DNA of 64,000 nucleotides from Kitasatospora aureofaciens (GCA_000720845.1 JODU01000007.1:200803-264802), one strand, 5' to 3'. Numbered from the stretch's first letter, positions 24,767 to 33,852 are shown. Numbers and translations: made by a program. Notes: a model not told the origin generated them from the letters alone.

Positions 24767-26125
24767 TCAGCCGTGCACGACGGTGCTGAGCAGCAGCACG
24801 CCGCCGAGGCTGAGGAGCGACTGGAGGGACAGCATCAGGGTCCAGGTGCGGAAGGTCTGCGCCACCGACAGCTGGAAGTACTCCTTGAACAGCCAGAACC
24901 CGGAGTCGTTGACGTGGGAGAGCATCACCGCTCCCGATGCGGTGGCCAGCACCATCAGTTCCGGTGAGGTGCCGGGCGAGGCGCTGAGCAGCGGCGCGAC
25001 GATGGCGGTCGCCGCGGCGGTGGCTACCGTCGCCGAACCGAGGCAGACCCGCAGCAGGGCGGCGACCAGCCAGCCCAGCAGCAGCGGGGGTATCGCCCAG
25101 TCCACGGCGTAGTCGGAGATGAGCTGGTCGATCCCGGTCTCCGTCAGCATCGCCTTGAAACCGCCGCCCGCGCCCAGGATCAGAATGATCGCGCCGACCG
25201 GGGCGAGTCCCTTGGACGCCATCTTCTGCAGCTGGCCGAGGCCGAACCCGGACCGGACGCCGAGGGCGAAGAAGGCGAAGATCACGGCTGCCAGCAGGGA
25301 CAGCACGGAGGAGTTGCAGGCGTCGAAGAACTGGTAGGGCAGCGTGCCCTCGGCCGTGTTGGCCGTGCCCAGGGTGCCGATGAGCATGAGGCCCGGCGGG
25401 AGCAGCACGGTGATGAGCGCGAGGGTGAACGAGGCCGGCTTGCGGCGGTGCTCGGGCTCGGTGCTGACGGACTGGACCGGGCCGCGGTCGAGGTCGGGGG
25501 CGGGGCCGAACCAGCGGCTGATGATCCGGGTCAGGACGGGGCCGGTGAGCACGGCCATCGGGATGCCGATGATCAGGCCCCACAGGATGGTGAGGCCGGT
25601 GTTGGCGCCGTAGGCGGAGACGGCCAGGGTCGGCGAGGGGTGCGGCGGCAGCAGGCCGTGCGACACGTAGAGGCCGGCGGCCATCGGCAGTCCGACCCAC
25701 AGCAGGTGGGTGTTGCTGCGCTTGGCGACGGTGTAGACCAGCGGCACCAGCATGACGAAGCTGACGTCGAACAGGTGCGGCATGCCGATCAGCAGCGCGG
25801 CGGCCGTGATGGACGCCGGGATCCACTTCACGGGCCGGGAGCCGATGAACACGGTGGCGATGCGGTCGGCGCCGCCGGAGCCGAGCAGGATGCCGCCCAG
25901 CAGCGTGCCGAGGCCGATGGTGGGACCGCTGCCGCCGAGGGTGTCCCCGAACCCGTCCTGGAACGCCTCGACGGCACGCACCGGGGCGATGCCGGACGCG
26001 ATGCCGAGCCCGAGGGCGGACAGGGTGAGTGCCAGGAACGGGTGCAGCTTGGTCTTCGTGATCAGCAGGACCAGGACGACGACGGCGGCGGCACCGAGGA
26101 GGAGGTGCTGGAGGTCGGTGCTCAT
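24767..26125 (-). CDS. GntP family gluconate/acid-sugar permease
   Basis: 452 residues with about 12-14 membrane segments. GntP landmarks are TKTKLHPFLALTLSALGLGI, PTIGLGTLLGGILLGSGGAD, HGLLPPHPSPTLAVSAYGA and ILILGAGGGFKAMLTETGI. GntP carriers take up gluconate and related aldonates with protons. The ATG overlaps the stop of the dehydrogenase gene (ATGA), so the two are co-translated. In this locus the substrate is probably a four-carbon aldonate such as threonate or erythronate. Confidence 0.92.
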   Translation of the reverse strand: MSTDLQHLLLGAAAVVVLVLLITKTKLHPFLALTLSALGLGIASGIAPVRAVEAFQDGFGDTLGGSGPTIGLGTLLGGILLGSGGADRIATVFIGSRPVKWIPASITAAALLIGMPHLFDVSFVMLVPLVYTVAKRSNTHLLWVGLPMAAGLYVSHGLLPPHPSPTLAVSAYGANTGLTILWGLIIGIPMAVLTGPVLTRIISRWFGPAPDLDRGPVQSVSTEPEHRRKPASFTLALITVLLPPGLMLIGTLGTANTAEGTLPYQFFDACNSSVLSLLAAVIFAFFALGVRSGFGLGQLQKMASKGLAPVGAIILILGAGGGFKAMLTETGIDQLISDYAVDWAIPPLLLGWLVAALLRVCLGSATVATAAATAIVAPLLSASPGTSPELMVLATASGAVMLSHVNDSGFWLFKEYFQLSVAQTFRTWTLMLSLQSLLSLGGVLLLSTVVHG

Positions 26126-27534
26126 GCGGCGGGCTGTCCTTCCGTGCCGTCGGGGCAGCCGCGCGAGGCGCGTCCGGCACGCCAGGCGCGCAGCAGGCCG
26201 GGGTCCGGGTCGGCCAGGTCGGCCACGCGGAGCAGTTCACCGGCGGGCACGGGCCGGGCCAGGGTGGCGTGGGCGGCGAGGTAGAGGGGCGCGACGTCGT
26301 CGGGTGCGTCCTCGCCGCGCAGCAGCACGGCCCGGACACCGGTGACGTCGTGGTGGTGGCCGCCCATGGCGAGTGCGGTCCCGGCGGGCAGGTCCGTGCG
26401 GGCGCGGCCGGCGAGCACGGCGTACGAGCGGGGGTCGGTGCCGCCGGAGGGGCGGTGGTGCAGCACTGCCGAGAGCAGGCTCACCGGGGTCTCGACGCCC
26501 ATGAGGTGGTACGGCAGGTAGATCGCGGCGTACCGGCCGTCCTTGCTGAGGACATGGCCCTTGTCCCGCAGCGTCTCCCAGGTCACCGGGTCGTCGGTGC
26601 GGACGACGACGAAGACACCGCCCGCGAAGGACGCCTCGCCGGGCAGGCGCAGCGCGCTGAAGACGTCCACGGCTCCGTCGCGGGCCAGCAGGCCGCCGTC
26701 CTCGCGAGGGCGGTAGACGTCGGCGAGTTCGGCGATGCGGGCGACCGGGTAGTGCAGGCGTTCCGTGTCCGGCCGGAAACCCGTGTTGTTCGCGACAACG
26801 GCCATCTCGCAGTAGTCGGCGGTGGCGCCGGTGGGCAGGTCGGCCACGGCCGCCGCGCGGGCTTCGAGGGTGGCGTGCACGTCGTCGCCGAGGTCGAGGA
26901 GCCCGGAGAGTTCCGGTGCGGGCACCGTGGTGTCCAACTGCGTGACGGTGCCGGCCTCGGGATCGAGGACGAGGTCGTACTCGGTGGACTTGCCGATCGC
27001 CACGATGTCGAGGCCGAGCAGCTCGGCCCAGGTCACCAGGCCGATCAGGTTGGCGGGCTGGTCGCCGTCGGCGGTGGTGTAGACGAGGTTCCGGGCGGCG
27101 GCGAGGTCGGCGAGGTGGAGTCCGGCGACGGAGTCGACCTCCTTGCTGACCATCGCCACGTGGCGGTCGGCGGCGAGGGCCGCTTCGGCCATGGCCAGGC
27201 CGTCCGCGGGGCTGCCGGTCGCTTCCACGAGGATGTCCCACGGGGCCACGGTCGTCAGCGCCGCGTCGGCGACGAGGGCGATGCCGCCGCGCGAGACCGT
27301 GTCCGCCACGGCCGCCGCGTCGTGGCACTCGGCCGGCTGCGTGGTGTCGTATCCGAGTTCGTCCAGCGTCGCGCGCAGGCCGGGCAGGTCGCGGTCGCAC
27401 AGGACGGCCGGGACGAGGCCGGGCAGGCGGCGGCTCTGGGCCAGGAGGGTGCGCGCGAATCCGCCGCCGGCCCCGGTCAGTGCGTACCGCACCGTCCGGC
27501 CGCCGCTGTCGGCGAACAAGTGATGCAGGTTCAT
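26122..27534 (-). CDS. NAD(P)-dependent oxidoreductase with C-terminal SAF domain
   Basis: 470 residues. The N-terminus is a Rossmann fold (VRYALTGAGGGFARTLLAQS), then ILVEATGSPADGLAMAEAAL and DRHVAMVSKEVDSVAG, which recalls the homoserine-dehydrogenase group. The C-terminal ~100 residues (from about 370, AGRARTDLPAGTALAMGGHH) look like a SAF domain. Co-transcribed with a GntP permease and divergent from otnK/otnC, it occupies the place where LtnD or DenD dehydrogenases act in known threonate/erythronate pathways, but it is not of their beta-hydroxyacid or epimerase type. GGAGGG precedes the ATG. An oxidation of an acid sugar is inferred. Confidence 0.78.
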   Translation of the reverse strand: MNLHHLFADSGGRTVRYALTGAGGGFARTLLAQSRRLPGLVPAVLCDRDLPGLRATLDELGYDTTQPAECHDAAAVADTVSRGGIALVADAALTTVAPWDILVEATGSPADGLAMAEAALAADRHVAMVSKEVDSVAGLHLADLAAARNLVYTTADGDQPANLIGLVTWAELLGLDIVAIGKSTEYDLVLDPEAGTVTQLDTTVPAPELSGLLDLGDDVHATLEARAAAVADLPTGATADYCEMAVVANNTGFRPDTERLHYPVARIAELADVYRPREDGGLLARDGAVDVFSALRLPGEASFAGGVFVVVRTDDPVTWETLRDKGHVLSKDGRYAAIYLPYHLMGVETPVSLLSAVLHHRPSGGTDPRSYAVLAGRARTDLPAGTALAMGGHHHDVTGVRAVLLRGEDAPDDVAPLYLAAHATLARPVPAGELLRVADLADPDPGLLRAWRAGRASRGCPDGTEGQPAA

Positions 27535-27669
27535 GAGGCCCTCCTGAATGAGCGCGCGAGGTGGTGGCAGGGCTTCTCGCGCGGTCGGCGGGGCGACGGG
27601 GTGCCGTGGGACGCGCGTTCCAGAAGCAGCGAATGAACAACGTGTATCACCAGATCCCATCTGCGTAAA

Positions 27670-27693
27670 GTCTGATAACATAATTTCACAGAC
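27670..27693. promoter_or_regulatory. AT-rich divergent control region with GTCTG/CAGAC inverted repeat
   Basis: In the 218-nt gap between the dehydrogenase and otnK, GTCTG (27670-27674) and CAGAC (27689-27693) flank the AT-rich core ATAACATAATTTCA. The base composition is unlike the surroundings, and the core contains a CATAAT -10-like hexamer. It is the best candidate for the DeoR-family operator controlling both directions. Confidence 0.4.
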
Positions 27694-27752
27694 CATCACG
27701 GGGGTGGCCGTCGGCCGCACCAGGAACCCGGACAGCAACGCAGGAGCACTTG

Positions 27753-29036
27753 ATGCCGACCCTCGGGGCCATCGCAGACGATTTCACCGGCGCGACCGAT
27801 CTTGCGACGATGCTGGTCGCCCGCGGTTTCCGGACCGTGGTCGCCGTCGGCGCCGACGCGGTCACCTCTCCGGCGGAGCCGGACCGGTGGGCCGACGCGG
27901 ACGCCGTCGTGGTGGCGCTGAAGTCGAGAACGGCTCCCGTGGCGGAGGCGGTGGAGGACTCGCTCCGGGCACTGCGCGCGCTGCGGGCGATCGGCTGCCG
28001 GCGCTTCTACTTCAAGTACTGCTCGACGTTCGACTCCACGCCTGGCGGCAACATCGGACCTGTGGCGGACGCGCTGCTGGCGGAGACCGGCGAGCGGCGC
28101 ACGGTGGTGGTCCCTTCGTTCCCCGCGACCGGGCGGACCGTGTACCGGGGGCGGCTCTTCGTCCACGACGACCTGCTCGACGAGAGCCCCATGCGCCACC
28201 ACCCGCTCACCCCGATGCTCGACTCCCGTGTCGACCGGCTGCTGCGGCCGCAGACGGACCACCCGGTCGCCCGTATCGGCCTGGACACGGTCCGGGCCGG
28301 TGCGGCCCGTCTCCGCGCGGCCCTGGACGACGAGGCCCACTCCGGGGCGCTGACGGTCGTGGACGCGGTCGACGACGAGGACCTGCGCACCATCGCCGCC
28401 GCCACCGAGGACTTCGGCCTGGTGACCGGCGCCGCCGGACTCGCCGTAGGACTGACCGGCCCGCACCCGGACCAGGCGCGCGCACGTGCCGCCTCACGCC
28501 CGCGCGACCCCGGGGTCGTCCTCGCGGGCAGCGCCTCGGCCGCGACCCGGGCCCAGGTCGCCCACGCCCTGGGACGGCTGCCGCACCGGCGGCTCGACCT
28601 GGCCGGGCTCCGCGCCGACTTCGACACCGCGGTGGCCGGTCTCACCGCCTTCGTGCGCGACAGGTGGGCGAACGACCCCGCCCGGCCGCCCCTGATCTAT
28701 GCCGTCGCGGCACCCGAGGACGTCGAGACCGACACCCCGGCCGGCGCGGAGCCACCGTCGAGCCTGGTGGAGAGAGCCCTCGCCGCCTGCGCGGGGGCGC
28801 TCGTGGACGCCGGGGCACGACGGCTGCTGGTGGCGGGCGGCGAGACGTCGGGAGCCGTCGTCACGGCACTGCGCGCCCGCACGCTCTCCATCGGGGCTCC
28901 CATCGCCCCGGGAGTCGCCTGGGCGCGCACCGAGGTGTGCCCGACCGGGGCCACCCACACCGTCGACCTCGCCCTCAAGTCGGGGAACTTCGGCGGCACC
29001 GACATCTTCACGCAGGCATGGGAGCAGCTCGTATGA
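27753..29036 (+). CDS. otnK: Four-carbon acid sugar kinase (3-oxo-tetronate kinase family)
   Basis: 427 residues of the DUF1537 family. The N-terminal domain starts LGAIADDFTGATDLATMLVA, the family hallmark, and YFKYCSTFDSTPGGNIGP follows near residue 90. The nucleotide-binding C-terminal domain has VVLAGSASAATRAQV, LLVAGGETSGAVVTAL and LALKSGNFGGTDIF. OtnK phosphorylates 3-oxo-tetronates to their 4-phosphates. GCAGGAG precedes the ATG. It overlaps otnC by ATGA. Related DUF1537 kinases (DtnK) use D-threonate directly, but pairing with OtnC favours the oxo-acid substrate. Confidence 0.9.
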   Translation: MPTLGAIADDFTGATDLATMLVARGFRTVVAVGADAVTSPAEPDRWADADAVVVALKSRTAPVAEAVEDSLRALRALRAIGCRRFYFKYCSTFDSTPGGNIGPVADALLAETGERRTVVVPSFPATGRTVYRGRLFVHDDLLDESPMRHHPLTPMLDSRVDRLLRPQTDHPVARIGLDTVRAGAARLRAALDDEAHSGALTVVDAVDDEDLRTIAAATEDFGLVTGAAGLAVGLTGPHPDQARARAASRPRDPGVVLAGSASAATRAQVAHALGRLPHRRLDLAGLRADFDTAVAGLTAFVRDRWANDPARPPLIYAVAAPEDVETDTPAGAEPPSSLVERALAACAGALVDAGARRLLVAGGETSGAVVTALRARTLSIGAPIAPGVAWARTEVCPTGATHTVDLALKSGNFGGTDIFTQAWEQLV

Positions 29037-29677
29037 CCGCCCTCGCACACGAACTCGTCGCGGCGGCAGCCCACTTGTCCGAGCTCGGACTGAGCCCGGG
29101 CTCCTCGGGCAACGTCAGCGCCCGGGACGGCGACCGCGTCCTGGTCACCCCGACCGGTACGGACCTCGCCGCGCTGGATCCCCGGAACCTGTCGGTGCTC
29201 GACCTGGACGGCAACCGTCTCGACGGCCCGGCGCCGTCGAAGGAATACCCGCTCCACCTGGCCTTCTACCGGCGCGAGCGCGCCACCCGCGCCGTCGTCC
29301 ACCTGCACTCGAGGCACGCCGCAGCGGCCTCCTGCCGCGCGCCCTGGTCCGAGCGCAGCGCGCTGCCGCCGCTGACGCCGTACTTCGTCATGCGGGTCGG
29401 ACAGATACCGCTGCTCCCCTACGCCCCGCCCGGCGACCCCGCGCAGGCCGCGGTCCTGGAGCAGCTCGCCTTCCCCTGCCGCGCCGCGCTGTTGCAGAAC
29501 CACGGCCCGGTCGTGGCGGGCACGTCCCTGCGCGCGGCGACGGAGGCCGCAGTCGAGGTGGAGGAGGCCTCCGCGCTCCATCTGCTCCTGGGTGACCGGC
29601 CGGTACGCCATCTCACCCCGGCCGAGGCGACCGCGCTGGCCCGGAAGTACGGCACCTACTGGGAGCCGGCGCACTGA
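29033..29677 (+). CDS. otnC: Class II aldolase-type 3-oxo-tetronate 4-phosphate decarboxylase
   Basis: 214 residues, the size of OtnC. The class II aldolase/adducin pattern is clear: LSPGSSGNVSARDGDRVLVT, a glutamate in PSKEYPLHLAFY, the zinc pair in VVHLHSRHAAAASC, and the third His in LLQNHGPVVAGTSL. OtnC converts 3-oxo-tetronate 4-phosphate to dihydroxyacetone phosphate and CO2, delivering the carbon to glycolysis. It is translationally coupled to otnK (ATGA). Confidence 0.9.
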   Translation: MTALAHELVAAAAHLSELGLSPGSSGNVSARDGDRVLVTPTGTDLAALDPRNLSVLDLDGNRLDGPAPSKEYPLHLAFYRRERATRAVVHLHSRHAAAASCRAPWSERSALPPLTPYFVMRVGQIPLLPYAPPGDPAQAAVLEQLAFPCRAALLQNHGPVVAGTSLRAATEAAVEVEEASALHLLLGDRPVRHLTPAEATALARKYGTYWEPAH

Positions 29678-30282
29678 ACCACCGCCGACTCGCCGAAGGC
29701 CGCCAGGGTCGCTGCCCGGGGACCGACCGCGCTCGGCCGAGACGGTGGTGACGGCCTCGACTCCGTAGGTGCGGGCCGGGATGTCGAGGCCGTGGCCGAC
29801 GAGGGTGGCACGCCTCCTCCGCATCCCGCTGCCGCTGCCGCCGGTGACCGTCGGCATGGCCTGGCACCCCGGCGCACCGCCGAGCCGTCCCCGGTCGCTC
29901 CGGCCGGCCCGGTCGTTCCCGCCGCCCGCTCCGCTTGCGAGGGCCGGGCGGCGGCGGAGACTGATACGGACGACGGCACTCCGGAGGGTCCTGGACGGAT
30001 GGGCGAGCACGCGGTGCGTCCCGGCGCCGGAGCGCGGCACGGCCGAGGGGCCGACGGGCACCGACCCGCGTCCGCCCTGCCGGGCCGGCGGCCCCGCACG
30101 GGCCGGAATGGCGTGGCCGCTCCTGGGCACGCGTGCTGCGGGGACCTAGTGGACCGGGGCCCCGGGCACGGCCCGGGCGTCGGCGGGACCGTTCCGCCGG
30201 GCAGGTCGGAGCGGGTCCCGTGCCCCGTGTTCGTGTCGCGCGGTCCCTGGGCGTCAGCCACTCCCCGACGAAAGGCAGTTCC
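29678..30282. other. 605-nt intergenic region with no supported gene
   Basis: I see no intact gene here; the open frames are GC-driven and lack family features. One short stretch on the plus strand (29807-29880) reads ARLLRIPLPLPPVTVGMAWH, which resembles the extreme C-terminus of a LysR-type regulator and may be a relic. The last ~100 nt presumably hold the catalase promoter, which I could not place with confidence. Confidence 0.6.
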
Positions 30283-31803
30283 ATGACGGACACCCCGCCT
30301 GCCACCACCACGGACTCCGGCGCACCGGCGGAGAGCGACGAACACTCGCTCACCGCGGGCCCGGCCGGTCCGGTCCTCCTCCAGGACGCCTACCTCATCG
30401 AACAGATGGCGCAGTTCAACCGGGAGCGCATCCCCGAGCGCCAGCCGCACGCGAAGGGCAGTGGCGCGTTCGGCCACTTCGAGGTGACGCACGACGTGAG
30501 CGCGTACACCAAGGCGGCCGTCTTCCAGCCGGGCACCCGCACCGAGCTGGTCGCCCGCTTCTCGACCGTCGCCGGTGAGCGCGGCAGCCCGGACACCTGG
30601 CGCGACCCGCGCGGCTTCGCGGTGAAGTTCTACACCAGCCAGGGCAACTACGACATGGTCGGCAACAACACGCCGGTGTTCTTCGTCAAGGACCCGATGA
30701 AGTTCCAGCACTTCATCCGGTCGCAGAAGCGCCGGGCGGACAGCAACCTGCGCGACCACGACATGCAGTGGGACTTCTGGACCCTCTCGCCGGAGTCCGC
30801 GCACCAGGTCACCTGGCTCATGGGGGACCGCGGCATCCCGCGCACCTGGCGCCACATGAACGGCTACACCTCCCACACCTACATGTGGATCAACGCCTCG
30901 GGCGAGCGCTTCTGGGTGAAGTACCACTTCAAGACGGACCAGGGCATCGAGTTCTTCACCCAGCACGAGGCCGACCAGATGGCCGCGGCCGACACCGACT
31001 ACCACATGCGGGACCTCTTCGAGCACATCCGCGACGGCGACTTCCCGAGCTGGACGCTGCACGTGCAGGTCATGCCGTACGAGGAGGCCGCGGGCTACCG
31101 GTTCAACCCGTTCGACCTGACGAAGGTGTGGCCGCACGGCGACTACCCCCTCATCCCGGTCGGCCGCATGACGCTGGACCGCAACCCGACGGACAACCAC
31201 GCCGAGATCGAGCAGGCGGCCTTCCAGCCCAACAACCTGGTCCCCGGCATCGGCCCGAGCCCGGACCGCATGCTGCTGGCCCGGCTCTTCTCGTACGCCG
31301 ACGCCCACCGCTACCGGATCGGCGCGAACTACCAGCAGCTTCCCGTGAACGCCCCGGTGGTCGACGTCCGCACCTACTCCAAGGACGGTGCGATGGCCTA
31401 CCGCAAGACGACCGACCCGGTCTACGCGCCGAACTCCAAGGGGGGCCCGGCCGCCGACACCGCGCACTTCGGCACGCCGCCCAGCTGGGAGACGGACGGG
31501 GCCATCACCCGCACGGCCTACGTCAGCCACGCCGAGGACGACGACTGGGGGCAGCCGGGCACCCTGGTGCGCGAGGTGATGGACGACGCGGCCCGGGACC
31601 GGCTGGTCGACAACGTGGTGGACCACCTCCTCAACGAGGTGACCGAACCCGTGCTCCAGCGGGCCTTCGAGTACTGGTCGAACATCGACCGGACCATCGG
31701 TGAGCGCATCGCCAAGGGGGTGCGGGCGAAGGCTGGCGAGAAGGACTTCAAGGCCGCCGAGCAGCGCAACCCGGCCCGGGAGTCCATGCAGGGCAAGGCC
31801 TGA
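30283..31803 (+). CDS. katA: Haem catalase (small-subunit clade 3)
   Basis: 506 residues. The distal His lies in ERIPERQPHAKGSGAFG, the distal Asn in VGNNTPVFFVKDP, and the proximal haem-ligand Tyr in RLFSYADAHRYRIG. NADPH-binding-type residues around GIEFFTQHEADQMAAADTDY are also family-like. It breaks down hydrogen peroxide in the cytosol. The sequence before the His (RQP where most have RVV) is a small deviation. Weak ribosome site (AAAGGCAG). No furA/catR-type regulator lies upstream, unlike several Streptomyces catalase loci. Confidence 0.95.
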   Translation: MTDTPPATTTDSGAPAESDEHSLTAGPAGPVLLQDAYLIEQMAQFNRERIPERQPHAKGSGAFGHFEVTHDVSAYTKAAVFQPGTRTELVARFSTVAGERGSPDTWRDPRGFAVKFYTSQGNYDMVGNNTPVFFVKDPMKFQHFIRSQKRRADSNLRDHDMQWDFWTLSPESAHQVTWLMGDRGIPRTWRHMNGYTSHTYMWINASGERFWVKYHFKTDQGIEFFTQHEADQMAAADTDYHMRDLFEHIRDGDFPSWTLHVQVMPYEEAAGYRFNPFDLTKVWPHGDYPLIPVGRMTLDRNPTDNHAEIEQAAFQPNNLVPGIGPSPDRMLLARLFSYADAHRYRIGANYQQLPVNAPVVDVRTYSKDGAMAYRKTTDPVYAPNSKGGPAADTAHFGTPPSWETDGAITRTAYVSHAEDDDWGQPGTLVREVMDDAARDRLVDNVVDHLLNEVTEPVLQRAFEYWSNIDRTIGERIAKGVRAKAGEKDFKAAEQRNPARESMQGKA

Positions 31804-31825
31804 CCGCTCCTGCGGACCCGGCCGG

Positions 31826-32332
31826 TCAGGCCTCCGCCACCGGAAGCGCGTACAGGCCGGGCAGGTTGACCACGATCGCCTCCTGCGTACTGCGGGCGAT
31901 GACGACCACCGCCTCGTCGGCGGGGTCGGGATTCTCCTCCCGGTGCGGGACGAACGGGGGGACGAAGACGTAGTCGCCGGGGGAGGTGCGCAGCCGTACC
32001 TCCTCGGGCCGGTCTCCCGAGTCGTCCAGGAACACGAACTCGGGATGGCCGCTGACCACGTAGATGGCGGTCTCCGACTCGCCGTGGTGATGGTCGGAGG
32101 AGGAGGTCGACGGGGCGACGTGGGTCTGGCCCATCCACAGCTTCTCGGAGCCCACCGCGCGCCCGCTGACGGCCGCGAACCTGCGCATGCCGCCGGTCTG
32201 CGCGGTGCCGCCGTCCAGGGCGTCGGCACGGATGTGGTGCAGGCGGCTGCGCAGGGGGGTGACGGCAGGCCCGTGGGCGTGGGGCAGACGGGGGTGGAAG
32301 CCCTCGCCGGGGGCTGTCAACGACTCGCTCAT
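31826..32332 (-). CDS. Cupin domain protein
   Basis: 168 residues with one cupin barrel. The metal-site motifs are SDHHHGESETAIYVVSGHPE (HxH...E) and GDYVFVPPFVPHREENP (final His). Function is likely a metal-dependent dioxygenase, isomerase or small-molecule sensor. The ATG lies seven nt after a TAGCGT box, so the mRNA is probably leaderless. It is divergent from an Rrf2-type regulator. Confidence 0.85.
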   Translation of the reverse strand: MSESLTAPGEGFHPRLPHAHGPAVTPLRSRLHHIRADALDGGTAQTGGMRRFAAVSGRAVGSEKLWMGQTHVAPSTSSSDHHHGESETAIYVVSGHPEFVFLDDSGDRPEEVRLRTSPGDYVFVPPFVPHREENPDPADEAVVVIARSTQEAIVVNLPGLYALPVAEA

Positions 32333-32339
32333 GGCGGGG

Positions 32340-32369
32340 ACGCTAGAAGGGCGCCGAAAAGGATGTCAA
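32340..32369 (-). promoter_or_regulatory. Leaderless-type promoter of the cupin gene
   Basis: On the minus strand TTGACA (32369-32364) and TAGCGT (32345-32340) are 18 nt apart. The last T is followed by CCCCGCC and then the ATG, so transcription should start on the start codon. Confidence 0.6.
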
Positions 32370-32391
32370 GAGGTGTCCATTGCCTTTCACC

Positions 32392-32409
32392 TGCGGCAAT
32401 GTTGCCGCA
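32392..32409. promoter_or_regulatory. Palindrome TGCGGCAA-TG-TTGCCGCA between cupin and Rrf2 genes
   Basis: Perfect 8-bp arms around TG. An outer pair CACCT/AGGTG flanks it, extending the dyad with an asymmetric spacer. It lies upstream of the cupin promoter and 62 nt before the Rrf2 ATG, so it could control both genes. The Rrf2 protein next door is the first candidate to bind it. Confidence 0.55.
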
Positions 32410-32470
32410 ATGAAGGTGCGCAGGCGGTGAAGGCCCTGGGCACGGCGGCCGTGTCGGGCATCATGGGCGC

Positions 32471-32920
32471 ATGCATATCTCCGCGAAGGCGGACTACGCC
32501 ACGCGGGCCCTCCTGGAGCTAGCCCGTGAACCCGCCCGCCCGCTGACCTGTGAGGCCATCGCCTCCTCGCAGCACATCCCGTTCCGTTTCCTGAAGTCCG
32601 TCGTGGGCGAGTTGCGCCGGGCCGGTCTGGTCCGCAGCCAGCGCGGCTGCGAGGGCGGTTACTGGCTCGGCCGGCCCGCCGACGAGATCACTCTGCTGGA
32701 CGTCTCCCGTGTCGTGGACGGCGAGTTGCTCACCCTTCGGGGCGAGGCCGTCGCCGCGCTGGACTATCCCGGTGCCGCGTCACGGCTGCCCGACGTGTGG
32801 CGCCGGGTCGAGGCGGACGCGGCGGCCGTTCTCGGCGGCGTGACGGTGGCCTCCCTGCTGCCGGCGGGCGACGCCCTGGCCGTGGCGGGCGAGGCGCCGG
32901 CCGGGAAGGGGGCCGCGTGA
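32471..32920 (+). CDS. Rrf2 family transcriptional regulator
   Basis: 149 residues. Typical start MHISAKADYATRALLELARE, wing IASSQHIPFRFLKSVVGELR, and VRSQRGCEGGYWLGRPADEI. IscR/NsrR-type members carry three cysteines for an Fe-S cluster. Here only one Cys is present in that region (RGCEGG), so a cluster is unlikely and a thiol switch or a non-metal ligand is more plausible. The stop overlaps the GTG of a DsbA-like gene by four nt. Confidence 0.9.
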   Translation: MHISAKADYATRALLELAREPARPLTCEAIASSQHIPFRFLKSVVGELRRAGLVRSQRGCEGGYWLGRPADEITLLDVSRVVDGELLTLRGEAVAALDYPGAASRLPDVWRRVEADAAAVLGGVTVASLLPAGDALAVAGEAPAGKGAA

Positions 32921-33852
32921 CGGCGGTGCCCGACGGGCCGCCGGCGGCGACGCCGGGGACGACGGAGGTGGTCGAGTACACCGATCCGCTGTGCCCGTGG
33001 GCGTGGGGCTCCGAGCCCGTCTTCCGGCGGCTGCGCGCCACTGTGCCCGCCGGGGTCCGGTGGCGGCGCGTGTTCTGCATCCTCTTCGACGAGGACGACG
33101 ACCCCGCCCCCGATCCCGCCGCGGAGACGGCCTGGTACGCGCGGTACGTCGAGGACGTCGCCCGCCACACCGGCGCCCCCCGGGCGGCTCGGCTGCGCCG
33201 GGTGGCGGCGAGTTCGTGGCCGGCCTCGCTCGTCGCCAAGGCCGCGCAGGCCCAGGGGGCGGACGTCGCCGAGCGGGTGCTGCGCCGGCTGCGGGAGACG
33301 GTCTTCGTCCTCGGCGAACCGGCCGACACCCATGAACTGGCACTCGCCGCGGTACAGGGGGTCCCGGGCCTGGACCCGGCCCGGCTGGCCGCGGACGCGC
33401 TGTCCGACGCCGTACGGGAGCGGGTGCGGGCCGACCGGGACGAGGCGCGGCGGCCGGTGCCCGAGGCCAGGTCGGCACCGGGCGGCTCGCCGCACCCCGG
33501 CGCCGCCAAGGAGACCGGGGACGGCGGCTACCGGTACGCGCTGCCGACGGTGCTGGTGCGGGCGCCGGGAGGCCACCGCGTCGTTCCGGGACTGCGCCCC
33601 TGTGAGGCGTACGAGACCGCCGTGGGCGAGATGTGCGCGGGGGCGCCGCTGACGGCCGTGCGGCTGTCGCCGGACGAGGCCCTGCTGCGTCACCGGACCC
33701 TGACCGGACCCGAGTTGGAGTTGCTGACGGACGACCGGAAGCCCCCGGTACGGGCGGTCCGCATCGAGACGGGCAACGGGCCGCTGTGGCTGCACCCGGA
33801 GGAGGCGGCGACCCATCCGGCGACGCGGCCCGGCTCCCCCGCCCTGCGGTGA
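32917..33852 (+). CDS. DsbA-family (thioredoxin-fold) protein with CPWAWG active-site remnant
   Basis: 311 residues. VVEYTDPLCPWAWGSEPVFR near residue 20 is the thioredoxin-fold entry, but the second cysteine of CxxC is replaced (CPWA). The protein therefore cannot form the usual disulfide and may act through a single Cys, like glutathione-transferase-kappa or FrnE-type relatives. A helical insert and later YRYALPTVLVRAP follow. It is cytosolic (no signal peptide). GTGA overlap with the Rrf2 gene implies a linked redox function. Confidence 0.75.
   Translation: MTAVPDGPPAATPGTTEVVEYTDPLCPWAWGSEPVFRRLRATVPAGVRWRRVFCILFDEDDDPAPDPAAETAWYARYVEDVARHTGAPRAARLRRVAASSWPASLVAKAAQAQGADVAERVLRRLRETVFVLGEPADTHELALAAVQGVPGLDPARLAADALSDAVRERVRADRDEARRPVPEARSAPGGSPHPGAAKETGDGGYRYALPTVLVRAPGGHRVVPGLRPCEAYETAVGEMCAGAPLTAVRLSPDEALLRHRTLTGPELELLTDDRKPPVRAVRIETGNGPLWLHPEEAATHPATRPGSPALR

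Noticed and set aside
29678..30282. Small genes in the gap before catalase
   Set aside because: Open frames of 100-160 codons exist but have no ribosome site with a family-like product; only GC-driven openness supports them.
29656..32229. 857-codon minus-strand frame opposite the catalase gene
   Set aside because: No recognisable domain; catalase on the plus strand is unambiguous and uses GC-rich third positions.
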